A model generated the notes under the pieces. The model made no database searches, was not told the origin of the DNA, and saw only the letters and a program-made list of their open reading frames with translations. A stretch of 64,000 nt of DNA. Origin: Argentina anserina (lineage: Eukaryota > Streptophyta > Magnoliopsida > Rosales > Rosaceae). The stretch spans positions 25,730,001-25,794,000 of the forward strand of contig NC_065876.1 of NCBI RefSeq assembly GCF_933775445.1. Direction: 5' to 3'. A program made the position numbers and the translations under genes. Below are positions 44,801 through 58,130 of this stretch, in pieces. Positions within the stretch are counted from its first letter, which is position 1. Each line of letters opens with the position of its first letter.

Positions 44801-47639
44801 GAGCCTGGAATCTTGTATAATGTTAAGGTTAATACAACTTACTAACTTCGGGTGAAGGAGTTAATAAGTGAAGATCGATTAACTGGAGTAAAAGAAATGA
44901 AAGAAAAATGAGAGAAAAGATGGAAATCATTGTGGGTAATTGGGTCATGAAGGGCAGATAAAAAGCTCAAAACATAGCTGGCACATTCTTCCAGTTTTCA
45001 GATTATAGCTATCAATGATTCAACAACCCATCAGTTCATAGAGCTCTATATATTCGATCATAATCGGTAAATTGGGCAGAAATCAAACACGTACGTACAG
45101 CTGGGATTCAATGTATCAAATTGATCTCCTACAGTTAGGGTATCTATTTGTAGGACCGTCCAATGGTTCAATCATATGATGATTTCAAATCTATCTGAAT
45201 GTAGACTCGTTTAATTTATAAGTCAATGCTTCGTCCCTTTGTGGAATCATACTGCTATATATGTATATTCATGTTTCCCCCTCCACAAGTTTTATTGTGG
45301 GTATATCTCTATCAGATGAGTTCTTCAACTGCCACCATAGTGATCGACAAAGTCTCGTGGAGATTGGAGAATGACATTCTTATGTCAATTATATGTTTTC
45401 CATTTGTGTATGTGTCAAACAATTAATTCATGCACATATTCACACACCCTTATTTTATCTGAGATACTGCTACTTAAAGAAAGATCTCGCTTGCCCTTGA
45501 AGTTACTCGACCACTTTGATGCTAATCAAGTTAAGTAATCATTTACGTTAAGTTTTCACATTGACACAATACAAACGATCATATTTGGTGGTTGGTATGC
45601 AACTTCAAGAAACCTTAATTCGAGAATCCCAATTATATATCATGATTCTTGATTTGGTAATTAATCAGTTTGATAACTAATATTAATTAATATACATGCA
45701 CGCTTGTCATTGTCATCGACGTATATATAGATCGAGCTACTTATATAAATGAAAAAGAAGCAGCTAGCCGACTATGTAAGATCGATACTGATCGATCGAG
45801 GGTAGGTTTGAGTGGGATGAAAAGACATGCATGCATGCATGCATGCATGATGTTTATATAGAGAGACAGAAGGTAAGGAGTCCACATGCAGCAATCTCTT
45901 TCAGCCGGAAAAAGACCAGGAGGAATTATTGAAGGAGGAGCAAGAAGAAGAAGATAAATAGAGAGTGATCTCGATCGAGAGAGGGGGATATATATCGGTG
46001 TTGGCCGGGTTCTAAATGTTTATGTTGCTGCTTTGTTCGACCAGCCCGGGACATGAGGGATTCTCTAATTCGTCGGGTTCACTTTTCTTCATGCATGACT
46101 TTCTGTTGCCGTCAGAAAAGCTATATATTTTCAGGCATGCGGTTGGTATGAGAGACTCCTTGATTGCATGATATGCATGACTCGTATGAAACTGCATCTT
46201 TTAACGGCTGCATTGCTTTCTTCTGCCATTTTTGACGAAGATCAAGAATATAATCTGTTCCTGATCCAAGGGCAACAATATTCTGTCTTTGAACATTACA
46301 ATATGTCTTTAACACTTTAATTGTCCCGGTTTGGAATCACTTAAATTATCTAATAAGCTACGCCTAGTACATGAGTTAGGCAAGTAATTAAGTTAGCATC
46401 AAAGTGGTGTTTGGTAAGATTTTGTTTGCAAGTTGTTTGCTCAAATATTGCTCCGTTTTATATATACTAGTCTCCCCATTGTTGCAGGTAAGTTATCTGC
46501 TCCCTTAATAAAACTCCACTAAAATCTTCTAAATTAATTAAACACTTTTAGTTTTAGATTTTAAATACGCTTTTGTCGATCAACCTTATGCCGATTTCCC
46601 CGTTTTTCGATCATTCTACACATACTTGAATCCCTGACTTTAAAATACAAACTATAAAATCTCTCTCGATACTATAATTCCACAGGATTTATGCGTACAT
46701 AATCAGATAAGCTCATCAACAAGTTGATGCTAAAATTTTAAATTTTATTGAATGTACCCTCTTGTTCGGAGTTAAGAAATTTTACTGGTGTAAAATAACA
46801 CGTATACTATTTATTGCTATATATAATTTTTGTCCTTGGTAGTTCACTAAATTCACCTCATTTGCTTATGCAAGTTGTTTGCAACTGTCATCATCAGCCT
46901 GGCCAAGGATTATGTGCAAGGTGGTGGAGATCACAGTCACTTTCTATGTACAAACATTTATGTTCAACTGTTCATCATCAAGTACCATCTCATCTCATTT
47001 TTGGGTCAAGGCAAGGCATCAATGGCCAATGTACACGTGTACGGCGATGGTGACTGTCCGTTTTTTTGTTTGAAAACGGAAGTGGACCCTGTGGATAGAC
47101 ATGTAATGGGTTACGGATCACGGCCGCCGTGTGTGATGGGTTGGTTTTGTCTCTTTGGGCTGGGCCCCTCCATCCCCGTCCCCAACATTACACGCTTCAA
47201 TTCATTGCTTCTCTGCTTCTCTCTCTCCTTCTTTCTTACTCTATTGCCGTGATTGACTTTCTCTGCCAATTACTCCGGTCAGCATTGCCACACCCCCACT
47301 TTATTTTGGCTCCAACTCCCTTTCACTAACCCTACAGCCAGCCCCACTGTTTACTTTCCGTTTTTGGTTGACATCTCCCGTTTCTTTCAGCTCCATTAGT
47401 AATCTTCCGAAGCCGATAATCCTATAGTGCTCCGGAGTATTAATACTTTAGAAGCGGAAATTGGAGGCTGGTGCATCAGGAGGCCTTGTAGTGTACATGT
47501 TTTGAATATATAAGTTTTACCACATCATAGAGAAACAAAACTTTGTTTTTTTTTTTTTGGCAAAAGTGGGTAATAGTATTGGTAGAGATCGTGTTTGCTA
47601 AAAAAATTGGAATCGAGATCACGAATGCTACAGCTGCTT
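41818..47639. other. Long intergenic stretch (about 5.8 kb) with no recognised protein gene
   Basis: The first few hundred bases are the AHL 3' UTR. The remainder is AT-rich with scattered frames of 60-125 codons that have no domain signature or splice context. Around 46800-47260 several overlapping frames appear in a more GC-rich block, but none looks coding. A palindromic CATG repeat with a TATA motif occurs at 45826-45860. Confidence 0.5.
45826..45849. repeat. (CATG)6 palindromic microsatellite
   Basis: Six tandem CATG units, self-complementary. It contains overlapping RY motifs (CATGCATG), which are B3-domain protein binding sites in plant promoters. TTTATATA follows at 45853-45860. Confidence 0.9.
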
Positions 47640-47945
47640 CTTTGTTTGGTTTTTTTTTTGGTATCAATATAAATAACCATTCATTAATCAAAGGAATGGT
47701 TACAACGCTCTCAGCAATTCCACGATTCATTCCGGCCCATGCTCGATACAAATACATACTCATTTTCATACGATTAATTATTTTGGCTAAACCATGAGCA
47801 ACATTGTTACATTCTAGGGGGAGGTGTTGCTGGCACCGCAAACTCTGAATACAGATTAAATTGAGAAACTTCTTCAGCAATACAAGGATCAGAGGCATTG
47901 ACAAGGCGCACTGCCTCTGTACAATACCATTGGGAGGGTTCCTAA
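47640..47945 (-). pseudogene. LINE RNase H (RVT_3) C-terminal fragment
   Basis: On the minus strand one frame reads AVRLVNASDPCIAEEVSQFN. A shifted frame then reads ECNNVAHGLAKIINR, the order and motifs of the end of a plant non-LTR retrotransposon RNase H (the NxVAHxLA signature). A poly(A) run follows on the minus strand near 47650-47663 (T run on plus). It is a few hundred bases long, frameshifted and not functional. Confidence 0.65.
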
Positions 47946-48538
47946 GTCAATACTCAATACCAAAACTTAACCCGGTTTGAGAGCCATTAGTTTCATCCAT
48001 ACTTTCCATAGACTAATTGTTTGTGATTTTTTAGTGTTTGAGAGTATTAATCAAGAGCCTTCTTACTAGTTATATGAAAACCTAGCATATTAATCTGGCT
48101 GCCCAGTCCCCAACTATGGAATTTTACTGCCAACTTTCAAACTGAGTTTTTATTACCAACGGATATCTTCTCACGCCCAAATCTATGATGCGTGAACAGT
48201 TCTCATGTTGTAAATGTGTATCTTCTTTACCAGTGGGGAGAAGAACAAATAAAAGAAGCGAAGCCATCGAAATGAAGAAGGTTGGTCAGTGAAACTTCAA
48301 CTCTGCCAAATTCCTGAAGCAAGAAAAATTGGACCCAGAATAGCTAACAAACAAAGCGTCTTCTGCGGGTGCATTGTTAATATACTCGGACATGAAACTG
48401 ATGGGGATAACTGCACAAAATGGTCAATGGTGGTGACCGATTTCTATAAATTAAACCAGCTAATGCCTGATGGTAATGGGTACAATACATACAAATGCCT
48501 GCTCGTTCTCTTATTTAACCGCTTCCTAACTGTGATGA
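47946..48538. other. 3' flank of the UBP16-like gene
   Basis: Contains the 3' UTR of the minus-strand gene ending at 48539. The plus-strand frame at 48289-48630 has no motif and overlaps that gene's tail. Confidence 0.45.
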
Positions 48539-51500
48539 TCAAGGGCCTGCTGTTCTTTCGCAATTTGATTTCCTTAATCTTACATTGCTCACTGAATGAA
48601 CTCCTAATCTCTCAGAGTCCGTTCCTCTAACACTACTGCTACTACTACTATTACTAGCTAACTTTCTACATTGTTTAGTGATGTCAGAATTCAAAAAACG
48701 ACCACTCCCTGTGCCATCTGAATCTGCAAACCTGTGGCTAACCTCAGTAACTCGGCCATCCCAAACACCACCGGTTTCACACAAATTTGAAGCGTACCGG
48801 TTTGAATCAGAGAGGGGCGAGTGCTTCAAACTCAAGGGTGAGGAAGAGGATGAAGAACTGTCCGAATCCGAAAAATTTCTCCAAGGGCTGTTCCAACCAC
48901 GTCCTGAATCACCGAATATATAATCGGAGAAGTCATCGGTGCTAGTAGAATACCGGGTGCTTTCAGTACTAGAAGAACCTTCGTCAGAGCAGCTGCTGAT
49001 AAGAGAAGAATTGTCACTCGATGAGTCCTCTTCGGAAATTCTTTGCAACGGTGGATAACCGGTAGAACTCTCTGGAGGACAAGATGTAGGGGATTGAGCA
49101 CCATTTGGAAGTGTGGAAAAGGACTTTGATTTCATGTTGGTACTCTTGCCACCAAACCATGAAGGAATGGCTCTTTGTTTGGGATCAGAAGATATTATCC
49201 TGTTCCTTATTAATCTTGGGGCTCTCGCTGAGCACCTGCAGGGTAGATTGGTCAAAAGCCGAATCAATGAAGACAAGAAAAGTAATAAAACCAAAGATGT
49301 CCAGGCATTACCTTGAATAAAGAAGCATATATGCCCCTTTCGCCAAGACATTTTCAAGTTCCACTGCAGTAACCTGCCCAACCATAGCCAACAAATCTGG
49401 TTATTCAAGCAAATGAATAACCAAGCAATAGGACACCAGGACATGAAACATGAACCAGACACAGGGCTAAATGGACCATTATATATACTTCATAGTCCCT
49501 AGAAGCTCTGGATACTAATTGAGCATCAATGAGTACCAAATGTAAAAAAAAACCTTTATGCTTGTCTATGTCAAATTCATTTTTCCTTGAGGTGAAACAC
49601 AAATGTAGAGGCTAACTGGCCGTATATTAATTCGAATGGAAACTGCAGCATAGCTGGAAATTCCTGAAATAACGTATTGCTATCATACTTGTAGTCAACA
49701 AGTTACACAGATAAACTAAAGACTTGGAATCGACAGCCCCCCACGACAAGCTTAAAAAATTTAATAGCAAATAAAAACACCAGCTATGAACATACCGTGC
49801 TGTCATCAATCTTGAACCACTTGTTCTGCAAATTCTTAACATAGCACACATAATGACCAGAAAATGCGGCATTCATGACGTCCAAGTGAACAACAACCCC
49901 ATAAAGCTTGTATATGGGTGACTTATCACTTGTACCACTCATGTAAGGAGCCAAGTCCAGAATTTCAGGAAACCGTATGGGCTTATTGATCTTCCCAAAT
50001 TTCCCGGACTGTATCAGTAAAAGAAAAATTATTAATATGAGAAAATATGCAGACTCTTCAGACACCACAACGTAAGAATCAATTACCTGAAAGCGCTTCA
50101 GTGCAATTGTAAGGACATTGGGAGCTTCCAGTATCGTCAACTTCTTTTTAGCCTTCTCGTAAGATTTGCACCTGTGATTCATACACATTATAAAACACTT
50201 CAGTTGGTGCATCTCAAAGCCAATGATTTCATACAGATAGTAACTCCACTAGGTTTCAATAGTTATTAAATTTGAGGGATAATGAACGAGCAATCGTCCA
50301 CAGACAATTATAAAATGAGGACAGAGGTTGACTTTTCAAAATTCTTTGTAACTATAACAGAATTGTATCCATGATTCATTATGCTGCACTACTAAAAAAG
50401 TGACATTATCTACAGAGATCGCACTCTAAAAACATATGTGAGGCAAGCATCATGACACATGAAAAGAATACTTTCTTTTGCATCTCATTCAATGCTGTTG
50501 TTTTTGTTTTTAGTTTTTATCTGATGTACCATTTTGTCCCACATTACTTGTCTCCTTTCTCCAATATATGCACCATCTCCAAGTAGAAAAATGAAAAATA
50601 AACCAAAATGACTGTAAAAGTAGATTTGCCTATCTAATTATCCAATGCATCCCCAGAAGGACTTAACAATTATAGCCTCATCAGGACACTTCAGATATAG
50701 CCATTATATTTTGTTCTTCTTCTGTTTTCCTTTTTTTTTTTTATGAACAAGAGATGTTTTACATGTTGAAAATAGGTAATCCCAAAAGCATTATGAAACA
50801 CATCTAACCTGCTACATTGGTATTTGTTTTCACCATCTAAGACCTCAGTGCCAGTAAATCGCCGAAGAGCCTCTTCCAGGGTTCCTATGTCGCCCTCAAT
50901 TTCAACAGTAAGATCCATCATTCTTTCTTGCTGCTCAGACTTGCCTTGGCACCTTGAGCACTTAATCTGAGGCCATAAAATAAGAAACATTATTATTTCC
51001 CATTAACAGTTGCATGGGAACATTCAAACTCAGACCTAAAACAACAGGAATTTCCTTGATTGTAAGATCAGTATTCATGGTAGGTAATACTATACAATAC
51101 CTTTGAACGAAGGTAACCTCCAAAGGTAAGGCCTATTAAAGTTGTTTCCTCCTTCAAAGACCGTGAAGCATTAACCCCAGATTCCATAAGACAAACGGAT
51201 TGCATCGTGTCAATAGCATATCTGTGAAAATAACTCATTTATTAAGAATTATGTGTTTATAAAAGTACTAGTTTGAATTAGGCAAAGACTTGGCTTAAAG
51301 GCTCCAGATACATAGAGAGCTAGCACACCTTAGAAATTCATGGGCGTCTTCTTCTCTCCCATTACCAAGTTGGCTTCCAATACTTCTTAACTGGGAAAGT
51401 ATTCCAATAGGAGACAGTGGAGACTTCCCTTCCTTTGCCTTCAAAATTAGCATTTCAAACTCACACATGAAACACCACTCCTTCTTTGCACCTGACAAGA

Positions 51501-54500
51501 AGTAAGACTCATCAATAAACTTTCCACTATACAAGAAATAATGTATGTACTAATAAGAGATCAATTGCATCCATAATGGAGAGCATGAATGAAAACATAC
51601 ATGAGTTTGAATGGAGTCCTTGAAGCAAATAAGAAGTCAGAGGTGGAGTAAATGCCAAGCATTGGAGGACTGCATTGGCATAGCAGCTGAACAGTAGTAA
51701 TAATAAAGATCATGTTAGAAAAAAGACATGACAAAAGTACAATAAAAAAGCCACTCAACTTGGGATGTACGTATGAGATGTTTATACTCTACTCAATAAT
51801 TGATCTCACGATAAACCTTGACAAACTGACTTAGAGGATTTCAGTCAAGGATGAATTGCATAATGTGATAACTGAGTTTATACATTATTATATCCCTAGC
51901 CAGTTGTTCCTTTTATGATAGCCCAAGTAATAGAAACACACTACTGGACCCATACGTTAAGGTATGCTGCATTTACACAAGCTCTTACAGAATGCTTCCA
52001 GAAATGTTACAACAGGAACATAAAACTGCTCTAGATCTCAGTATATACCCATGTGTCTAGCCAATTAGAAATTGTACAAGGAAAATACAATGACTGTCCA
52101 CTTGTGCTAGGTATTTGCTGTTAAATATTTTTTGGGAAGGGGAATGAAACATACTCACTCAACAACAGACGGAAACTAAATGTCCTCTGATTCGTAATAT
52201 CTCACCATAATATAAATTAAGATAGATTTCAGTTAGTTGGAGAACAATCCAACTTTCTTATGCTACCTTCCTAGAAATCCTAAAGATTAGCCATTTGTCA
52301 ATTAATAAACAACCGGCTAATAGAATTTTCACACATAGCAATCTTGCCAAATTCAGTAAACAATGATAGCTCTTGAACAGTATCTGGGACATCCACAACT
52401 CTGGAACAATAGTGGATGGTATTAGACCATACATACAACACTTTGTACTACTGACTATTACGCAACAAGACAATAACCTTCAAAACGATCTACCCAATCA
52501 TATAGCTACTCAATTGTATGCATTAGGCTGAGAGCACGCCTGCCAGGCATCACCTACTTTCCAGTAAAATATACGAAATATGAAATTATGCAGCTACTCA
52601 ATTGCACGCATGGCCTCTTTTTGAAACATGTTCACAGAAGTAAGGATCAGATGCTGTTACCTGTTACCACAATTTATAAGACCAGAAGGGTGCAATTCCA
52701 CCTTGTTCCAATTGTAAAGCTTAACAAATACTTCATACGGAAAGAGTTCCTGCAGAGACGGAACAGATAATTAGCTAAATTATACCGCAAGCAACTTGCA
52801 CATTAAATGTATATATTCAACTTAATAATTTAATCAATTGTGAAACCTTCTCTGCATGTTTTCCAGCAATGTCACTCTCAACTCCCACAGGATAGTGCTT
52901 TGAAATTTTAGTTCCTCTAAACTGATCAAAAACTTTAAATACAGATGTCTTCGAGCCAGTCTTCTCATTAGAGGATTTTGTAACCTGAGATGAAACAGTA
53001 TCACTATCCTCAACAGGATGACCATTTCCAGATTTTACACTTAGAACTGAAGAGCCTCTCCCACCAGATACAAAACAAGCATCTGAAACACTGGATGACT
53101 GACAATCAGCAACATTAGACTTCAACGTTCTACTGCAGCTATTAGCAATATGGTTTGACCTTTCTGAACTTGTCGGCACCACTTTACTAGAATGCAAAGC
53201 ATCTTTAACTGAAATGCTTTCATTGCTAAGCGATTTGAGACCATAAGAAAGGGAGGATGACTTGGGTTTAGTTTCTCTAAAATTGATGGCAGGTGAAGTA
53301 CTGCGAGGTTCACTATCATCATTATGTGACCCTTTCAAGTTCAGGGATGGGGAGTTCCTGAATTTTGAAACATCTCCACTAGTCTTCTCCAATAATTCAG
53401 CCCCATTTATAGACTTATAGGGCCCTGAAGTGTCTGAAAGAGCATCGTCTGATATGCTGCTGGTTGACTCAGAGTCTCCTGTATGCAGGGGGGTAGCAGT
53501 GGACGATTCAAATGACGTGTGAGAGGAAGATCCAGAAGGAGATATTTTGCTTTTACTAGCAATACAGGAACTTGACACATGATCATCACCTTCAGATTCG
53601 AACGAATCAAGAGCGCTACCCCAGAAATCAGAAGTTGTTGTACAAGACTTGGTAGCTGGACCTTTATTCGTGCCATTATGGTTCACACCCGAAGAAGAGA
53701 TTGATATCTGCGCGTTGTCTTCATTATTGCAACTAGGTTGAACCTGATTTGACTTACATAATTTTGCAAATCCATCAACAGAATCAACCAAGCTAGCAAA
53801 TTTTGGGGATAATGGCCCAGATTGATCAATTTGCTCCAGATTAAATGAATTATGCAGCATGTCAATGGAATCATTAGCAGTTTGGTGTGCATCTGCTCTG
53901 TCAGGTTCAAATGAACTAACACTTTCACTGACAGAAACATCATCCGAAGATCCACTACCACTTGTAGAATTTGAAAATCCAGAAAAAGAGGTCGCTGATG
54001 ATCCAGCAGGAGAATTTGTTTCTTTCCTATCAGCAAGATACTCATCTTCACTATCATCATCATCCTTTACACACTGAACCTCAGGAGGGCAACCAGGATT
54101 AGAAATTTCCGGTTCCTTGGATAATATTTCAGTCGATTGCCTAGCCTCAAAATTGCCAGCATCAGTTTCAAGATCAATTTTGGTCACTTTCTGGCCTTCA
54201 TTGTTTTCCCCATCTATATTTGGATCAACTATACGACCAGGCTGGCAATTTTCTCTGTGACCTTGTCGCCAGTGAATGATTTGACATTTCCCAGAACTGA
54301 AACATTTGATGCAGGTGTCATACAGCAATCTTGCTACACATATTACTATACACTATTATAAAAGCCTGAGAAAGAAAGAAGACATAATATGAAGAATTTT
54401 TGTAAAATGTGTGTGTATCTGTCCAATGAGCCTAAAGTTGAACAAATGAGTGACATCAGATTGTTATCATTTATTTAATCTATAACTATTATCACCTAGT

Positions 54501-55572
54501 ATAAAATTTAGTGGATTATAGTGTGTTTAGAATTCCAATGCAATCAAAATTTACATGTCCCTCACTTTGGTTGACAGTAAATTTGATTTTTCCCCAATTT
54601 CCCCAATGGTACAATTGTTCATTTATGATCAATCTTCATCAACCAATAAGTCAACCTTGGCAGACTACAGCTGAAATACTATAAACCACAATTAAGCCTA
54701 AACCCAAGGACAGCGTGTGTAGCTTCCCATGGTATCACTTGGAAAAGGTGTAGAAACAAGAATCACTAGAACTGGGACAGAATCTATATGGACAAATAAG
54801 ATACTATACTTTTTATCCCTGATCCATCATGTAATAAGCTCTATGAAAACATACCGACATCATAATAATCAACAAACAAGTCTGCGCGCATTTATCATTT
54901 TCAGCACTGGGAATCATAGCACTGTGCATTAGTGGATACCTTAACTAAAAACTTTCAACCAATTCTCTTCATTTACAAGGGCTTGTTACGTCTAAAACTC
55001 TCCATCTCCTAAATATGGCACGCCAAAATGTTGCATTATAATAATCACAGAAGTCCAGTATCATATACAGTGTCTTCCTTCAATCAGAGGACAATTGTTA
55101 ATACAAGTTCGGTTCCATTATAACTCTAATTAGCTTCAATTCTCAACGAATTAAGAAAAGAAAATTGAAATTGAAAAGGCACTAAACAAATTTCACAGAA
55201 TTACAAACCCTAAGCCGCAGAAATTGTGATTCAAAATTCCAGAGAGAAGCAGAAATTAGATGTATGAGTGAATTTTACGTACCAGTACCGGACCGCCTTG
55301 CAGCGAGCACAGCGGGTGGTGGTGGGAAGGTAGCAGACGGCGCAATAAGGTTCCCTCCTCACCGGGGCCGAAACGACGTCGTAGCCAGCAGTGACCTCAA
55401 ACTCGGCTCTGGCAGCTTCCTCGGCGGCCAAAGCCAACAGCCTCCTGATCTCCTCACTCCTGGCCGCGGCGCGGCGCCATTTGTGGCGAGCTATGAAGAA
55501 TCCGATCACCGCAACCAGGACGCAGACCGAAATGGCCGAGTTCCGAAACCCTAGATCCACCGATACATGCAT
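48539..55572 (-). CDS. UBP16: Ubiquitin carboxyl-terminal hydrolase, UBP16-like (membrane segment, MYND finger, USP domain), 1137 aa
   Basis: Eleven exons from 5' to 3': 55572-55283, 54296-52847, 52749-52661, 51686-51601, 51491-51329, 51221-51101, 50966-50809, 50171-50087, 50008-49796, 49373-49312 and 49235-48539. They total 3,414 nt in continuous phase. A hydrophobic N-terminal helix (residues about 12-28) suggests membrane anchoring. The MYND zinc finger uses C77, C80, C88, C91, C97, C101, H110 and C114 and is split by intron 1. A long Ser-rich, probably disordered segment fills about 120-575. The USP domain begins [20 protein letters not shown], with nucleophile C611 in [14 protein letters not shown] and general-base H866 in [11 protein letters not shown] Ser-rich C-terminal tail follows. 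It removes ubiquitin from substrates; Arabidopsis UBP16 is linked to salt tolerance. The symbol is by family resemblance. Confidence 0.92.
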
Positions 55573-57529
55573 TTATACTCCGGTGAGTAACACGCGCATC
55601 CAAACCGAGCCCCAAAACCCTCCAATCGGACATAAGATTTTGTGGCAAAACAATTGAGTGAAATTGAGAGCCCCCAAACCCTAAAGAGCTGAGCAACCAG
55701 CCAAATCGGAGCTGCGGCGGTGGGAAATAGACGGCGGCCGTTGCGGAATTTAGGAGGGAGAGAGAGAGAGGGAGGGAGATTTCCCGGCGAGGCGAATCGG
55801 AGAAGAGAATGACGAAAATGGGGTTGGTATTTTTTTTGGCTTGGAGAGAAAGCACTTTGTTGTGGCCGTTGTAAGAGCTCTCTTTCTCTCTCTCTGTTTT
55901 TTTTTTATTCCCCTGACGGTTTTATTTCCTTTTTTTTATAGATTCTGACAATGACAATAATGAAAGAAATCGTTTCATACTTTAGACAGAGAGAGACAGG
56001 GAATACTAAATTGAATTTAAGGATTAGTATTTATTTTCTTTTTGGTTCGTTGAGAAAATTTATGGCCGGAGGTAAGGAATTTTCGCAGCATCGAGAAGCG
56101 TGAATTCTTTGCTCTGTGAAATATTCCGGGTTGAGGTGCCCGGTTCGGACCGGGAGGTGGGCCGGGTTGCCGGTTGGGAAGATGATGCGCACTGTAAGAG
56201 GTGGACGGTGGAGATGGGTTGTTTGTGGGTTACAATTTGATCATGATGGTTTAACTCACCATTTTTTGGATTTTGTCATATTTGGAAAATTCTTCCCCTT
56301 TTTCTTTTTTGACTTGTGGAAAATCCTGAGACTGAAGCCTCTCATTGGGATTGTCTTCATAGGCATTAACGAGTGGAAAAGTAGAAATGAAGACGATATA
56401 TATGATTATGAAAATAGTTATAAGTTAGGATTTGTTGTGTTAAATTACACGATATAAAATTTATAAGTTATTTTGATGTATCAATTCTATTAATTTAGTG
56501 GAAATCTTTGCATAGCACCTTACTTATTGTAGTTTACCCTATGCTTTTATACTAGAGTAGAGGAGAAGTTGTCAAAACATGATGCGGTGTAGTTGCAATT
56601 TTGGAAATAGCAACTTATTTCCACTTTAAAAGTCATTATTGGGAGCCGTGAATTTTATTTTTGTCAGGTTCCTTTTTGTTGGATTTTCAATATGTTCTCA
56701 AGTACTATAAATTCCTTCTTCTATTTGCCGCAAAACCTATTACAATTTGGTAGCTCCTAAATCGAGTTTTCGCAACTTATCATAATATTAGTGGCTGTTC
56801 CTTGTGCCATAAGTAAACTTACTATTCAGCTAATTATATAGCTTTTGATGGTAATGAGAAGACATTTCTAATTTGACAGAGAATATAAGAATGCAACACA
56901 AATCATAAAAACTAATGCCAGAACCCCAATATTAGGTTTGAGTTTACATTTCAATATTAGGTCGGTTGATATAAATACCCAACTATTTGTAGTGTTGCAA
57001 AGGGGTGACTGGGATTACATTAGGCATGGTCCAAGAAAACATAGAATAATGAACGAGCGTGTGTGTGTTCGGGTCAAATAAGTATGCCTAATTTTTTTAA
57101 ATCGTATTTGCTTGATTCCACCATTTGGACTGAAATCTTCAACAACCGGCGAAACATCAATAAGATTAGAAATGAGAAATTCATTGAAAAATGAATGCTG
57201 GATTGACTAAAACAAGTGGGATGTCCTATATTTCTCTTTTTGGGTGGTATTATTTTTTCCGACGATAAATGTCGTGTTTTGTGGGCACAAAACTGGTTGA
57301 AATGACCAAGGGATTATGACGTGGAACAGAATCATATCTAGTCCACTTATTACAAGCAAAGAATTATTGGTGCTCTAAAATCTAAGCAATTAAATGATGT
57401 GAAATGCATCATGTTGTTACGAGCTATGGTATTAGATAGGGTGTTGATTATTCCAGAAATGTGTAAATTTTAATTAGTCTATTATTTTCTCTCAAAAAAG
57501 AATAAATAAATAATATATTGTTTATAGTA
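55573..57529. other. Upstream region of the UBP16-like gene and intergenic DNA
   Basis: On the minus strand the leader is CT-rich (GA run near 55751-55772 on plus; CT run near 55880-55896). No clear TATA box was found. The remainder is AT-rich; the frame at 56116-56457 has no motif. Confidence 0.45.
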
Positions 57530-58130
57530 GGCCTGTAAAATGTGTAGGGCGGGCCAGCCCGACCCGGTCATAAAATATGAAAACTCACATACTAACTGAT
57601 CCATTACTTTTTCCGCCCTATGTGTAAAATGGGTAGGGCAGGCGGACTCTATCACAATATGTGAAGCTCGAGCCTACCATTCGGGCGGATAAAGTTTGAG
57701 ATTAAAAAACCTGCCCATGACCAGGCTTACATTTAACACGTGATTTTTTAAATAATAAAATATTTTAATGTTCATATGAAAAAATTGATACAGATAAGAG
57801 TTGAACACATGAACCTCTTCTTATAAGAATAACGCATTTGCCAATTGAACCAACAAACAATTAATTCTTAATATTTAATATTTTAAATCTAAAGAAAAAA
57901 AAACCATTTATTACTAACATAAGCTGAGAATGGACCGGACTACGTGTCGACCCTATAATATACCATATAAGCATTGGGCTGTTCCAGAGCTTGAAAAGTG
58001 TTGCACATACCCTACCCATTCTAAAACTGGTTGAGTAAAGCTCACTCATCAGTTTGGGCCAAACCGGCCTATGACCCAATTTTTTAGGCTAAGTTTGAGT
58101 ATGTCCGTCGACCTTGGGCTTAATTTATAG
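57530..58130. repeat. Probable degenerate transposon with GGGCGGGCC-type motif and a tRNA-like segment
   Basis: Phrases such as gtagggcgggccagcccgac (57545-57564) and gggtagggcaggcgg (57630-57644) are compositionally unlike the surroundings. The minus strand of 57799-57856 reads TTGGTTCAATTGGCAAATGC and later GAAGAGGTTCATGTG, resembling A- and B-box parts of a tRNA-derived sequence. Neither termini nor target duplication could be fixed. This is a weak call. Confidence 0.35.

Noticed and set aside
45950..46320. Possible microRNA precursor
   Set aside because: I compared it by eye with common conserved plant microRNAs (156-172, 319, 390-399, 477, 482, 828 types) and found no mature sequence or clear stem.
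46875..47252. 125-codon frame in a GC-richer intergenic block
   Set aside because: Several overlapping frames compete, none with recognisable domains, splice signals or a promoter; kept as intergenic.
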